Shown: positions 44,365 to 53,650, counted from the first letter of the stretch. The stretch: 64,000 bases of DNA from Bacteriovoracaceae bacterium UBA6261 (GCA_002440825.1 DJVH01000095.1:1-64000), one strand, 5' to 3'. Made by a program: numbers and translations. Notes: a model not told the origin generated them from the letters alone.

Positions 44365-45936
44365 ATGATTTCGAAACTCAATTCATTATCCAACTTACCA
44401 AGACACCAGGACGTATTCATTTCTTTCATCGGCGGACTTTTCTACGCCAGTGGATTTCCCTTTCATTCGGGGCACTCGTTCTTTCTGGGTTCAGTTATTG
44501 GTTTTTTTCTCTTCAACTTTGCACTTTTGAAAGAAAACACTGTCAAAAAACAAATGTTGATCGCTCTGACTTTTTCTCTGGGATTTTACCTGCTCGGCTT
44601 CTACTGGATTCCTTACACATTAAAGGAATTCGGAGGATTGGAGTTTCCGATCAATCATCTTCTCGGTTTGCTTTTTTCCCTGGTTATTATTCCTCAAGTT
44701 TACATTTACACGGCCGTTCAAAGAAAACTCAAAAGCCCGGCTGCCCTGGCCATTCTTTACGTCGTGCTTGAACAATTCGTTCCTCAACAATTCCCTGCTC
44801 ATTTGGGTCACTGTTTTCTTTCACTGGCTCCGCAGCTGCCCCTTAGGCTGGCGCCCATCTTTGGTGTACCGGTTTATTCTTTTCTAGCGGCCTTCACTGC
44901 GTTGACAGTTGTCGATCACATCAGACACAAAAAAACTCCCGCGCTTTCTTATGGACTGATTGGTCTGATGGTAGCCTTGAATTTTATTTTACCGGCTCCT
45001 TACAAAGGACCTGAACTGCCTCCACTTAATGTTAGAGTGGTCCAGCCCAATATCGGAAACTTTTTGAAAATTACCTCAGAACGAGGAGAATTCAATTCAC
45101 TTAAAAGCGTCTTCGACAGTTATTATGAATTAAGTACTAAACCGTCCACTAAGCCTCTCGATTTAATTGTGTGGCCGGAAACAGCTTTCCCTACACTGAT
45201 ATCCAGTGATCTCATGAAACGCAATAATGATTTGCGCCTTCCTGGAACACTTTCTCAGATCATTGAGAAAACACAGGCAGAACTTTTTATCGGCGGTTAC
45301 GATTTAAAACCCAGTGAAGGTCCGGGAGATCCTCAAAGTCAGTACAATTCAGCCTTTTTATTCGGCACAGATCAGAAGCTGAAAGAAGTGTACCGCAAAA
45401 TTCATCTCATTCCTTTTGGAGAAGGTTTGCCGTTCGGTCCTCTGAACGAACCATTGAGCAAAGTTCTTACGAATGTTTCTTATTTTGCGGAAGGAAAAAC
45501 TTTTCCGATGTTTAAAACTCACAACGACATTTCGTTCATTTCTGTCATCTGCTACGAAATTCTTTTTTCAAACTTTCTGCGTGAGTTTTTAAATAATCAG
45601 CCGGCTCCTCCGCAATTTTTAGTCAATCTCACCAATGATTCCTGGTATGGCGATACGGCCGAGCCCTTACAACATCTATTTCTCGCCAAGTGGCGTGCAC
45701 TGGAATTCAATATTCCTCTGATCCGTTCAACCAATACGGGAATAACAACAATTATCATGCCTGATGGATCTGAGTCTTCAAGACTTGGTCTCAACCAGAA
45801 AACTGTACTTGATGTTGAAATGAAAATGTACACGAGACAAAGTACGGTTTATCAAACCTTCGGGCTGTGGTTGACATTGATTCTTGCGGCTGTTTTCTAC
45901 GGTGTTGAAAGATTCAATAAAAGAATCAAGGCTTGA
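44365..45936 (+). CDS. lnt: Apolipoprotein N-acyltransferase
   Basis: 523 residues with about six transmembrane helices in the first ~210 residues and a nitrilase-type domain with the triad E272 (VWPETAFP), K345 (YRKIHLIPFG) and C396 (ICYEIL). Lnt transfers an acyl chain to the N-terminal Cys of lipoproteins in the inner membrane, and this window is rich in lipoprotein genes. Its 3' end overlaps the convergent isomerase gene by 11 bases. Confidence 0.95.
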   Translation: MISKLNSLSNLPRHQDVFISFIGGLFYASGFPFHSGHSFFLGSVIGFFLFNFALLKENTVKKQMLIALTFSLGFYLLGFYWIPYTLKEFGGLEFPINHLLGLLFSLVIIPQVYIYTAVQRKLKSPAALAILYVVLEQFVPQQFPAHLGHCFLSLAPQLPLRLAPIFGVPVYSFLAAFTALTVVDHIRHKKTPALSYGLIGLMVALNFILPAPYKGPELPPLNVRVVQPNIGNFLKITSERGEFNSLKSVFDSYYELSTKPSTKPLDLIVWPETAFPTLISSDLMKRNNDLRLPGTLSQIIEKTQAELFIGGYDLKPSEGPGDPQSQYNSAFLFGTDQKLKEVYRKIHLIPFGEGLPFGPLNEPLSKVLTNVSYFAEGKTFPMFKTHNDISFISVICYEILFSNFLREFLNNQPAPPQFLVNLTNDSWYGDTAEPLQHLFLAKWRALEFNIPLIRSTNTGITTIIMPDGSESSRLGLNQKTVLDVEMKMYTRQSTVYQTFGLWLTLILAAVFYGVERFNKRIKA

Positions 45937-46930
45937 GAGAGAAGCCTTCTTTCAGAAGATCATGAAGTCTGATGAAGCCCAGAAATTTCTTTTCCTCAAT
46001 AACGGGAAGAACCTGAAAAGAATGTGATTTTCCTTCCATCAATTCAAGTGCTTCAAAAGCTAAATTTTCAGGACCGATGCTCGTCGGTTTTGTATTCATG
46101 ATTTCGGCAACGGCCGTTTTTAAACCTGCATTGTCTTTGGTAAAAGTTCTTCTGATATCACCTTCAACCAGGATGCCTTTAAATGTTCCGCTGTCGACAA
46201 CAGCACAACCTCCTACTGGATACTTCGTCATGAGAAGAATGACTTCCTGAAGTGTATGTGTGGATTCAACAACCGGGCATTGCGATTCTCTGATCATTAA
46301 ATCTTTTACTTTCATACGAAGAGATTTTCCCAGAATTCCGCCCGGGTGGTTCACAGCGAACCCTTCCTTCGATATTCCCGTCAGGGCCTCATACAGCACG
46401 GCCATGGCATCACCCATCGCAAGCGCCAGAGTTGAACTTGTCGTCGGAGCCTGATTGTTCAGGCAAGCTTCTTTTTCTACAGAGCAATCGAGAACAATGC
46501 CGCACTCATCGGCAATTGGTGAATTGACTGCTCCAACGAGGGCCACGCGGTTTTCTTTTTTAGTCGTCAGGAAAGGGAGAAGTTTTATGATCTCTTCAGT
46601 TGTTCCGGATTTACTTAAAAAAACCATCGCATCGGATTTTCTGACACGACCGAGATCTCCATGAAGCGCCTCTGTTGGATGAAGATAAAAAGATGGGAGG
46701 CCTAATGAAGTAAATGTTGAAGCAAGTTTTTGGGCAATAATGCCGGACTTGCCTACTCCACAAAAGATAAGAGCTGATTCAGTGTTCTGTAGTTCTTGAA
46801 AAAGCTTAACCAGTTTTTCAACCTGCTCTTTACCTGAACTTTCCATCAGCATGGCAGCTCTTTCGAGTGCCTTAGCTTCAAGTCTCAAAACATCTGCCAT
46901 GGTCTTTGTATGAGTCATTGTATAAGTCAT
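45926..46930 (-). CDS. kdsD: KpsF/KdsD-family arabinose-5-phosphate isomerase
   Basis: 334 residues with an N-terminal SIS domain (GVGKSGIIAQKLASTFTSLG motif, and LGRVRKSDAMVFLSKSGTTEE) and two C-terminal CBS domains (DLMIRESQCPVV and later NTKPTSIGPENLAFEAL). This layout catalyses the first step of KDO synthesis from ribulose-5-phosphate. AGGAAG upstream of ATG 46930 supports the start. Divergent from the lipoprotein at 46998. Confidence 0.9.
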   Translation of the reverse strand: MTYTMTHTKTMADVLRLEAKALERAAMLMESSGKEQVEKLVKLFQELQNTESALIFCGVGKSGIIAQKLASTFTSLGLPSFYLHPTEALHGDLGRVRKSDAMVFLSKSGTTEEIIKLLPFLTTKKENRVALVGAVNSPIADECGIVLDCSVEKEACLNNQAPTTSSTLALAMGDAMAVLYEALTGISKEGFAVNHPGGILGKSLRMKVKDLMIRESQCPVVESTHTLQEVILLMTKYPVGGCAVVDSGTFKGILVEGDIRRTFTKDNAGLKTAVAEIMNTKPTSIGPENLAFEALELMEGKSHSFQVLPVIEEKKFLGFIRLHDLLKEGFSLKP

Positions 46931-46997
46931 TGTGAACTTCCTGTGGTCCTTCTTTTATCTTTCTCTATTTTTTAATATTAGATACAATGTTTGTAAG

Positions 46998-47540
46998 ATG
47001 ATAAAAAGCTTTTTACAAGTAATAAAGATTTCTTTAGTGGGGATGACGGCCTGTTTCCTTCTGACTGGCTGCTCTTCCTATGAGAATTTCAAGCAGGTCA
47101 GTGAAGAACTTGAAATACCAAGCCAGGTCTACCGTGCTGATTACAATAAAGTCTGGCAAGAAGTTCTAAAAATCACCAATAAATACGACCGCGAGGTTTA
47201 CAATCAGGAAGCCGGAGTCGTTAAAACCAGATGGATCGACAACACTCTCGAATTGAACTTTGCTGACTCTTTCGGTTCCAATGATGCCGTTAAATCTGCT
47301 CAATTCAAATTAATCATCAATGTTGTAAAAGGTTATCGCGGAAATAAAGAAGTTTGCAAAGTCACGGTTTTCAAACGCCAGAGAGTTGAGCAGGATTTTC
47401 TTCAGGGATGGAAAGTCATTCGCAGTGACGGCATTCTTGAACGCGCGATTCTCTACCGCCTTGAGCGCGCACTCGCCATCGAATCAAAACTTCAGGAAAT
47501 CGAAGAAAAGAAAGCCAAAGAAGCAGAAAAGAATTTTTAA
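46998..47540 (+). CDS. Lipoprotein of unknown function
   Basis: Start ATG 46998 gives a lipoprotein signal ending LTGC (residue ~25); upstream in-frame codons are not credible. The remaining ~155 residues show a compact alpha/beta pattern (YRADYNKVWQEVLKITNKYD, GVVKTRWIDNTLEL) and then a Lys/Glu-rich tail. It is reminiscent of BamC-type lipoproteins, but I cannot confirm homology. Convergent with the HEAT-protein gene. Confidence 0.7.
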   Translation: MIKSFLQVIKISLVGMTACFLLTGCSSYENFKQVSEELEIPSQVYRADYNKVWQEVLKITNKYDREVYNQEAGVVKTRWIDNTLELNFADSFGSNDAVKSAQFKLIINVVKGYRGNKEVCKVTVFKRQRVEQDFLQGWKVIRSDGILERAILYRLERALAIESKLQEIEEKKAKEAEKNF

Positions 47541-47548
47541 GTTAACGA

Positions 47549-48334
47549 CTACTCAATCGTTGTGTTGAGAGCAGTCCGTTGCCAGAAAATTCTTTTGGAT
47601 TTTAGATCTCCATCAGGAGATTTCTTACCTGTAATTTTAGTTAAAGCAGTATCCACTTCATTGAAAATGTCATTGTACTTATCTTTTTGCGCCATCTTCA
47701 ACAAAGGTTCTTTCGCTTTTTCAAATTGCAACTCTCCGACAGTGAGAATGACTGACTTGATGATATTGGAACGTTTAGACTTCAAAGCTTTTCCATTCAT
47801 TGTCGGTTGATAGTAATTTTTTTTATCGTAAAGCATAGCCCAGACCTGAGGAGCTGAGTTCTTAATTTTCAAGGCCCTGATATTTTCTAAAGCCTGAGAG
47901 CGAACGATGAATGAATCATCATTCAAAAGCATGGCATAGTGTGTACCATAGTCTTCCTGCTTGAGGGCAAGTAGAGTTTTTAAGCTCGCCATTCTCATTA
48001 CCCAGTGAGGATGTTTTAAAAATTTAGACAGGAAGGGAGCCGATTTTTCACCCATGATCTGACCCAGAAGGAAAGTCGCTACCCATCGGTTTTTATCCGG
48101 GTATTTTCCATTCTTCATGACTTCGATAAGAGCTTCGACTGATTGACCGCCATGCTTCAGCGTTTCTGCTTTAAGTGCAGCCATTTGATTTTTATCTGAA
48201 TAATCGACCATGTATTTCTGAAGCAAAACTTCCTTCACTTCAGTGGCATTGATAGAAGCATTGACTGAAAAACTGACAGTTAAGGCTGCGAGGACAGAGC
48301 ATCTCTGGAGAAATTTAAGTTGAGTGTTGAACAT
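47549..48334 (-). CDS. Secreted HEAT-repeat protein
   Basis: 261 residues with a signal peptide (cleavage near residue 26). Repeats of ~30-35 residues carrying pairs of helices are evident: SVEALIEVMKNGKY, NRWVATFLLGQIMGEK, HWVMRMASLKTLLALK, SFIVRSQALENIRAL, which is HEAT-like. Such proteins act as scaffolds. In the periplasm they are unusual. It is 20 bp downstream of the coiled-coil membrane protein and likely in one transcript. Confidence 0.75.
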   Translation of the reverse strand: MFNTQLKFLQRCSVLAALTVSFSVNASINATEVKEVLLQKYMVDYSDKNQMAALKAETLKHGGQSVEALIEVMKNGKYPDKNRWVATFLLGQIMGEKSAPFLSKFLKHPHWVMRMASLKTLLALKQEDYGTHYAMLLNDDSFIVRSQALENIRALKIKNSAPQVWAMLYDKKNYYQPTMNGKALKSKRSNIIKSVILTVGELQFEKAKEPLLKMAQKDKYNDIFNEVDTALTKITGKKSPDGDLKSKRIFWQRTALNTTIE

Positions 48335-48354
48335 AGAAATTTCTCCTTCGTATT

Positions 48355-49260
48355 TTATCCGAGCATTTTCTCGAATTCAGACAACAATTCTTCAGCAGAT
48401 TTTTGTTCGCCTTCAACCACTGGTACTTCCGGCACTTCCATTACAGGAGGAGCCGCTTGTGGTGCAGGTTTAGAATCAGCAATGGCCTTTGCCATCTCTG
48501 CTTCAAGATCAATTTCCGGCTCAGCTGCTGCCGGAGGCGGTTCCGCCGCTTTTGGAGCAGGAGCAGGAGCCGGAGCCCCTCTTCTTAAAGCGGCAAGCTC
48601 TGCTTTAAGCTGATCATTTTCCTGTTGAAGTCGTTTTAAATTCGCAAGATCTTCTTCGATGATTTCATATTCTTTCAATCTTTCGCGAAGATCATTTCTT
48701 TCATTTGTCACGGCCTGAAGATCGCGGGCGATGTTTGCATCTCCGCCGCTGGAAGCGCGTGCGTCTGACAATTGTGCCTGAAGAGAAGAAATTTCTTTTT
48801 TCAGAATATCAACTTCAGCTCCACCTTTTCCTGAACCCGCTGCGAGATCCTGCATTCTCTTTTCGAGATCAGTAATCTGTTTATTGCGATCGTTTAATTT
48901 CAAAGTCAGTGAAGCGATCTCTGCATTTTTCTGATTCACTTCTTCTGAAGCTGAACCAACTGAAATATTCATTGAGCTGGGAAGATCTCCAACCGGAACA
49001 ACGGAAGGGATGCCATTGCCGATATCCAGACCACCGCCTCTGAACAATGAGGATTTAAGCGCAGTTGAATTTTGAATAATGGAGTCGAGATAATTTTTTA
49101 CAACACTCGCAGGAATTTCATGTGAGAGCTGGTGAAATTTTTTTCTGTTGTAGAACCAATAAACGACAATCGCCGCCATCGTCAGGAGGAGCAGCATACT
49201 GAAAACAGTTATTGTTTCATCAGTAAATTTTGTAAGAATTAAACGTAATGTTTCAGACAC
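48355..49260 (-). CDS. Membrane protein with a long coiled coil and Pro/Ala-rich region
   Basis: 301 residues: a transmembrane helix near 18-40, then a cytoplasmic part with a long coiled coil (about 105-225: EVNQKNAEIASLTLKLNDR..., DLEKRMQDL, LKKEISSLQAQLSD), a low-complexity PAPAPAPK/PPPAAA linker and an acidic C-terminal helix (EELLSEFEKMLG). Architecture suggests a structural or scaffold role at the inner membrane; no family. Gene neighbours are an inositol-phosphatase-like gene upstream and the HEAT protein downstream. Confidence 0.7.
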   Translation of the reverse strand: MSETLRLILTKFTDETITVFSMLLLLTMAAIVVYWFYNRKKFHQLSHEIPASVVKNYLDSIIQNSTALKSSLFRGGGLDIGNGIPSVVPVGDLPSSMNISVGSASEEVNQKNAEIASLTLKLNDRNKQITDLEKRMQDLAAGSGKGGAEVDILKKEISSLQAQLSDARASSGGDANIARDLQAVTNERNDLRERLKEYEIIEEDLANLKRLQQENDQLKAELAALRRGAPAPAPAPKAAEPPPAAAEPEIDLEAEMAKAIADSKPAPQAAPPVMEVPEVPVVEGEQKSAEELLSEFEKMLG

Positions 49261-49298
49261 GGTCCCTTCCTAGGATAACGGATAACTAACATTAAAAA

Positions 49299-50219
49299 TT
49301 ATAAGCTATTAGAGAATTTTGACAAGATCTCGCTATGAAGAGGCGCCCTTGCCGCCACGATGGTTTCCTGAAAGGGATGAAATTTCTGACCGCTGTAATC
49401 GGTTACCTTGACTCCTGACTCCAGACAGATCAGCCCGGCAGCAGAAACATCCCAGGCCGCAAGCCCTCTTTCCCAGAAACAATCAAAAATGCCTTTGCAG
49501 ACATAACATAAGTCGAGCGCAGCACTTCCCATTCGTCTGATTCCGCGTGAAGTACCAACCATGTTTTTAAAAAGGGTGAACTCTTCTTCGAAAACCGGGC
49601 CTTTTTCAGTTGTAAAGCCTGTGACCATTAAAGAGTTCTTCAGAGGTTTTTTATTGCTGGTTTGTTTGATGACAGTGGGACGGGAATTCTTTTTCCAAAG
49701 ATTGATTAATTTAGTCCCCTTTCCTTTTACAGCATAGAAGCATTCACCTGAGGTCGGTCTGAGCACCACCCCGACCACCGGTTGTCCGTAATGGACCAGT
49801 GAAATGCAAACGCCGAAGTAATCAAGTCCGTTCAGAAAGTTATTTGTTCCGTCGAGTGGATCGATAATCCAGACCCATTCTTTCTCTTTTAAAAACTGAT
49901 AACGGGACATCTCCCCTTTAAACTCGGTGTAAGCACTTTCTTCAGCAAGAATGAAATGGGCTGGATATTTTTTCAGAATCCCGTCTATAATCAATTGTTC
50001 TGATTCAGTGTCTGCGTTTGAAGCAATTCCCTGAGCCACTTTTGTTTTAATTTTAAGCGACGAAAGTTTCAATTGTTTTTTCAGCAACAGAGTTCCAGCT
50101 TCACCGGCAAGCTTTAGAGCGAGCTTTAAGGCGTCATCCAGCTTTACTTCACTTTTAGTATTCGCTTTCGTCGTCTTCTTCGGTGTAGCTTTGCTCGAAA
50201 TTTTCTGTGTCTTGCTCAT
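49299..50219 (-). CDS. suhB: Inositol-monophosphatase-family protein
   Basis: About 306 residues from ATG 50219. The family motifs are present: ILAEESAY, WIIDPLDGTNNFLNG (metal-binding Asp) and GLAAWDVSAAGLICLESG. It removes phosphate from inositol or related sugar/nucleotide phosphates (CysQ is an alternative). The N-terminal ~35 residues are Lys/Thr-rich and overlap the end of yacG by 65 bases. In that overlap, the basic tail of this protein and the acidic tail of YacG are encoded by the same DNA. Confidence 0.85.
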   Translation of the reverse strand: MSKTQKISSKATPKKTTKANTKSEVKLDDALKLALKLAGEAGTLLLKKQLKLSSLKIKTKVAQGIASNADTESEQLIIDGILKKYPAHFILAEESAYTEFKGEMSRYQFLKEKEWVWIIDPLDGTNNFLNGLDYFGVCISLVHYGQPVVGVVLRPTSGECFYAVKGKGTKLINLWKKNSRPTVIKQTSNKKPLKNSLMVTGFTTEKGPVFEEEFTLFKNMVGTSRGIRRMGSAALDLCYVCKGIFDCFWERGLAAWDVSAAGLICLESGVKVTDYSGQKFHPFQETIVAARAPLHSEILSKFSNSL

Positions 50220-50397
50220 AATCTTCCGTTCCAGTTTCATTCTTGTTTTGTTTTTCGGGAACGCGATAGGATTCTTCAAACCAGTGTCCCAAATCAATCA
50301 GCTTGCATCGCTCAGAACAAAAAGGTCTGAACTCACTTTCGTAATAAGAAAATATTGTCGCACATTGTGGGCATTTTACCCTCAAAATTTTATTCAT
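50155..50397 (-). CDS. yacG: YacG-type DNA gyrase inhibitor / zinc-binding protein
   Basis: About 80 residues from ATG 50397. Zinc-binding cysteines C9, C12 (CPQC) and C27, C31 (CSERC) match the YacG arrangement with 14 residues between, and the following LIDLGHWFEE segment is conserved in the family. YacG inhibits DNA gyrase by binding GyrB. The Asp/Glu-rich C-terminal tail is an extension beyond the core. Eight bases overlap the upstream aminotransferase gene. Confidence 0.85.
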   Translation of the reverse strand: MNKILRVKCPQCATIFSYYESEFRPFCSERCKLIDLGHWFEESYRVPEKQNKNETGTEDYEQDTENFEQSYTEEDDESEY

Positions 50398-51163
50398 AAT
50401 TCTCACCATATCTGCCAAAGAGTTCAGTTACTTTCTCATACAGACTGTCTTTGACTTCGAATGTCTTGTTTTGAAACTGCGAAACAAATCGAAGGCCTCT
50501 CACAGCATTAGTTAACCAGATTTCCCGGGCCTTCTCAAGATCTTCGCGAGACACAACTTTTTCTTTAACTGTCATTTGATTACGACGCAAACATTCAGAC
50601 AATTTTTCTCTGGTAATGCCAGCGAGAACCATTGAACTTTCCGGCGGCGTAATGATCGTCTGGCCATCAGTCACGATAAAAATATTTGAAGTACTTGCTT
50701 CTGTCACTTCATTGTTGTGACTAAAGAAAAGAACGTCTTCAAATCCGGCGTCTTTGGCTTTTTGCAACTCCAGATCTGATTCAAGATAATTGGATTGCTT
50801 TAAATAAGAGGGCTTCAATCCCGGTGTTTTTTTTGAAACAGCTTCAACGAGCTTTACTGTGGCGGAAAACTGTCCGCGAACGTGGCTTTCAATAATAAGA
50901 TTTTCGTCAAAGATGGTGAGTCGTAAATAGTGATCTTTTTTTCCACTCAATTCTACAGCAATGGCATCTTCAATTGCTTTTTGTTTTCCTGTCCAGTCGT
51001 TTCCAGGAAAAAGAAACTCCGCGCCTCGCAACAGCCGCTCAAGATGTGAATTGAGAAATAAAAGTCTTGATTGAAATTGAATCAGTGAAGTGAAGACGAC
51101 ATGACCTCGTTTTAACGACGTATTCTGATATGGTTGCGCTTGTTCCTGAGTTAAAATTTTCAT
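50390..51163 (-). CDS. Class IV PLP aminotransferase (IlvE/PabC-type)
   Basis: 257 residues. The PLP lysine is K122 in SYLKQSNYLES, and the conserved E155 lies in NEVTEASTSNIF, the signature of class IV enzymes. LAGITREKLSECL at the C-terminal side is typical. The substrate could be branched-chain amino acids, D-alanine or aminodeoxychorismate; sequence does not decide. Co-transcribed with yacG and the inositol-phosphatase gene, divergent from the KARI-like gene. Confidence 0.85.
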   Translation of the reverse strand: MKILTQEQAQPYQNTSLKRGHVVFTSLIQFQSRLLFLNSHLERLLRGAEFLFPGNDWTGKQKAIEDAIAVELSGKKDHYLRLTIFDENLIIESHVRGQFSATVKLVEAVSKKTPGLKPSYLKQSNYLESDLELQKAKDAGFEDVLFFSHNNEVTEASTSNIFIVTDGQTIITPPESSMVLAGITREKLSECLRRNQMTVKEKVVSREDLEKAREIWLTNAVRGLRFVSQFQNKTFEVKDSLYEKVTELFGRYGENYE

Positions 51164-51239
51164 GCCTTTCGACTGGCCCCTTTCTGCTTATAAGTGTAGC
51201 TTTAAGGCACAAGCATTGCCAGAAATTTTAGGATTGTTT

Positions 51240-52163
51240 ATGAAAAATCAAAATGCTGTTGTCATTGTAGGATTCGGGTCACAGGCGAGAGCGTGGGCCT
51301 TCAACCTGCGCGATTCAAAGAGATCACTTGTCATCGCCTTAAAGCCAGAGAGCAAATCTTTTGACAGAGCCCGCTCACTGGGATTCGATACAATTGAACT
51401 CGAATCGGATAACTTAAAAAAATACCGCCAATTCATCATGCTGATTCCTGATGACAAACATAGTGATTTCTTTCACAAAAACAAAAGTCATCTTCAAGCG
51501 GGATCACATTTTATTTATGCGCATGGATTCAGTCTGGCCAAGGAAAGGCTTCATGAAACTTATAAGACTTTCCAACACTCTCTCCTTGCGCCCAAAGCAA
51601 TCGCAAGCGAAGTTCGCTTTCAATATGAAACAAAAGGCAAAATAGGCGCAGCTTTCTATGCAGCTGATACCGCAGCTGAATCAGAACTCAAATCTCTTGC
51701 AAAAGATGTCGGTTTCACTGCTTTATACAAAAGTCATTTTGAAGAAGAATGTCTTGCTGATTTGTTTTCCGAGCAGTCACTCCTTTGCTCACTGCTCCCC
51801 TACGGCGCTTTAAAATCTTACAACTTACTCCGCAAAAATGGCGTCTCAGCCGAGGTGGCCTTCATGGAATGTTATCTTGAACTGAAATCCATTTCACAAG
51901 CATTTGTCACTTTAGGCCCTGAAGCTTTTTTTAATCTTATTTCTCCCAACGCTCTTATAGGCTCACAGAAGGGTCGCAAATTGCTGATGAACGACTCCTT
52001 TGACAAGGCCATGGAACAAATTCTCATTGATATAAAAAACAAAGAGTTTTATAAAGAAGTGGAAGCTGACGCAGACCAGATCAGGGCCAGTGTGGTCAAT
52101 GAATGGAAAAACGAAGAGCTTTCAAAAACGTTCGAAAAATTAAAACAAGAGCTCATCCCATGA
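51240..52163 (+). CDS. Ketol-acid reductoisomerase (IlvC)-like protein
   Basis: About 307 residues from ATG 51240 (AGGATT upstream). Rossmann motif GFGSQARAWA, the KARI metal/catalytic residues D174 and E178 (DLFSEQ), E210 and E214 (ECYLELK) and the AHGFSL loop are conserved. True KARI makes dihydroxy-isovalerate; in some bacteria it also reduces ketopantoate. The ATGA overlap with panB (52160-52163) and the following coaX gene imply pantothenate synthesis, in which the missing reductase PanE could be this protein. Its Rossmann and C-terminal parts are divergent. Confidence 0.8.
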   Translation: MKNQNAVVIVGFGSQARAWAFNLRDSKRSLVIALKPESKSFDRARSLGFDTIELESDNLKKYRQFIMLIPDDKHSDFFHKNKSHLQAGSHFIYAHGFSLAKERLHETYKTFQHSLLAPKAIASEVRFQYETKGKIGAAFYAADTAAESELKSLAKDVGFTALYKSHFEEECLADLFSEQSLLCSLLPYGALKSYNLLRKNGVSAEVAFMECYLELKSISQAFVTLGPEAFFNLISPNALIGSQKGRKLLMNDSFDKAMEQILIDIKNKEFYKEVEADADQIRASVVNEWKNEELSKTFEKLKQELIP

Positions 52164-52945
52164 CTTACTTAGCGGCTAAACCAAACTCAAAAATGAATAC
52201 GCGCCAGCTGCGCGTTTTCAAAAAAACAACAGCGGGCAGAACTCTGCACATGCTGACTTGTTACGATTATCAGACAGCGCAAATGCTGAATGAAACGGCC
52301 CTCGACTTGATTCTTATTGGCGACAGTCTGGGCAATGTTATTCTTGGCTACGAAACCACCATTGAAGTCACTACAGACACAATGATCTTATTTTCCAAAG
52401 CCGTTAAAAAAGGCGCCCCTTCTAAATTTGTCGTGGCTGACATGCCTTTTGGGTCCTACTCTTCAATGGAGACGGGACTTGCCAATGCCATCAAGCTTTT
52501 TCAGCAAAGTGGTGTTGAGGCCTTAAAACTCGAAGGAGCTTTTCCTTTTCAACTTGAGCTCATCAAGAGACTGACTCAAGTGGGAATTCCAGTGATGGGC
52601 CATATCGGACTCACGCCACAATCAGTTCATGAACAAGGTGGCTATTACACTCATGGAAAAAGTGAAACAGAACAAGACCGTTTATTGAAAGAAGCTCAGG
52701 CACTTGAAGAAGCCGGCTGTTTTTCGATTGTTCTTGAGTGTGTTGAAGAAAAGCTTGCTAAAAAAATCACTGAGAAACTTCACATTCCGACAATCGGAAT
52801 CGGTTCAGGAAATGAAACAGACGGGCAGGTTCTGGTGATCAATGATCTGCTTCATCTTGGGAAAAATGATCCACCCAAATTCTGCAAATCTGTAGCGAAC
52901 CTTTTTGAAACCAAGAAAAAATTCGTTGAGGATTACCTGAAATAA
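52160..52945 (+). CDS. panB: 3-methyl-2-oxobutanoate hydroxymethyltransferase
   Basis: 261 residues from ATG 52160, whose start overlaps the stop of the KARI-like gene by four bases. Family motifs: CYDYQTA, IGDSLGNV (54-60), VVADMPFGSY, and EGAFPF with KLEG around 120-125. PanB converts 3-methyl-2-oxobutanoate plus methylene-THF to ketopantoate. A longer in-frame start at 52103 exists but the ATGA coupling fits better. coaX follows after 3 bp. Confidence 0.93.
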   Translation: MTYLAAKPNSKMNTRQLRVFKKTTAGRTLHMLTCYDYQTAQMLNETALDLILIGDSLGNVILGYETTIEVTTDTMILFSKAVKKGAPSKFVVADMPFGSYSSMETGLANAIKLFQQSGVEALKLEGAFPFQLELIKRLTQVGIPVMGHIGLTPQSVHEQGGYYTHGKSETEQDRLLKEAQALEEAGCFSIVLECVEEKLAKKITEKLHIPTIGIGSGNETDGQVLVINDLLHLGKNDPPKFCKSVANLFETKKKFVEDYLK

Positions 52946-52948
52946 AAC

Positions 52949-53650
52949 ATGAGAGTCATTACAATTGATAACGGAAACACGAATCCTCACGCAGGAATTT
53001 TTGAGCAGAATAAACTCACTGCTGTTGTTCCCTTAAAATCTTTTGTTCCCAGACCAGATGACATCCTGATTGCTTCTGATGTCGGAGCCCCTCACCATCT
53101 GCCTCTGACAATAGATTTGAAAACCAAAAGGCACACAAACGCCCATCCTTTTTTCCTCGACATGAAAGTGAATTATGCAGAGACATTAGGAGATGACCGG
53201 CTCATCAGCGGTTACTACATCTTTAAAAAAATCCTGCAACCGAATGAAAAATATCTGCTCATTGATGCAGGAACTTTCATCACAATGGATTTGGTTACGG
53301 CTCATGGTTTTGAAGGCGGTTTTATTTTTCCGGGACTAAAAACATTTCTTCACTCCTACGCAAAAGGAGCGCAGCTGCCGGTTCTTGATAACAACAATTT
53401 TAAGCTGAAAGATTTTCCGCACTCAACGGAAGAAGCAATTTTAGGAGCGAAGGAAATTTACCTGGACTCAATACTAAAAGGCATCATCCTAAAGATGATG
53501 CCTTCAAAAATTTTTATTACCGGTGGAGCCGGAGATATCATTGAATTAAAACTGAAAGAACTTAATTTAAAAGTTCCGCTTGAGTCAGATCCTCATTTAA
53601 TACATTCAGCGCTATTTTCGCTCCAACAATCTCTTCTTCCTCAAGCATAA
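52949..53650 (+). CDS. coaX: Type III pantothenate kinase
   Basis: 233 residues with CoaX motifs: IDNGNTN at the N-terminus (P-loop equivalent), GDDR, LLIDAGTFITMDLV and GGFIFPGL. Type III kinases are not feedback-inhibited by CoA and need a monovalent cation. It starts 3 bp after panB, so panB and coaX are one unit with the reductase upstream. Its last 89 bases overlap a convergent small gene. Confidence 0.92.
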   Translation: MRVITIDNGNTNPHAGIFEQNKLTAVVPLKSFVPRPDDILIASDVGAPHHLPLTIDLKTKRHTNAHPFFLDMKVNYAETLGDDRLISGYYIFKKILQPNEKYLLIDAGTFITMDLVTAHGFEGGFIFPGLKTFLHSYAKGAQLPVLDNNNFKLKDFPHSTEEAILGAKEIYLDSILKGIILKMMPSKIFITGGAGDIIELKLKELNLKVPLESDPHLIHSALFSLQQSLLPQA

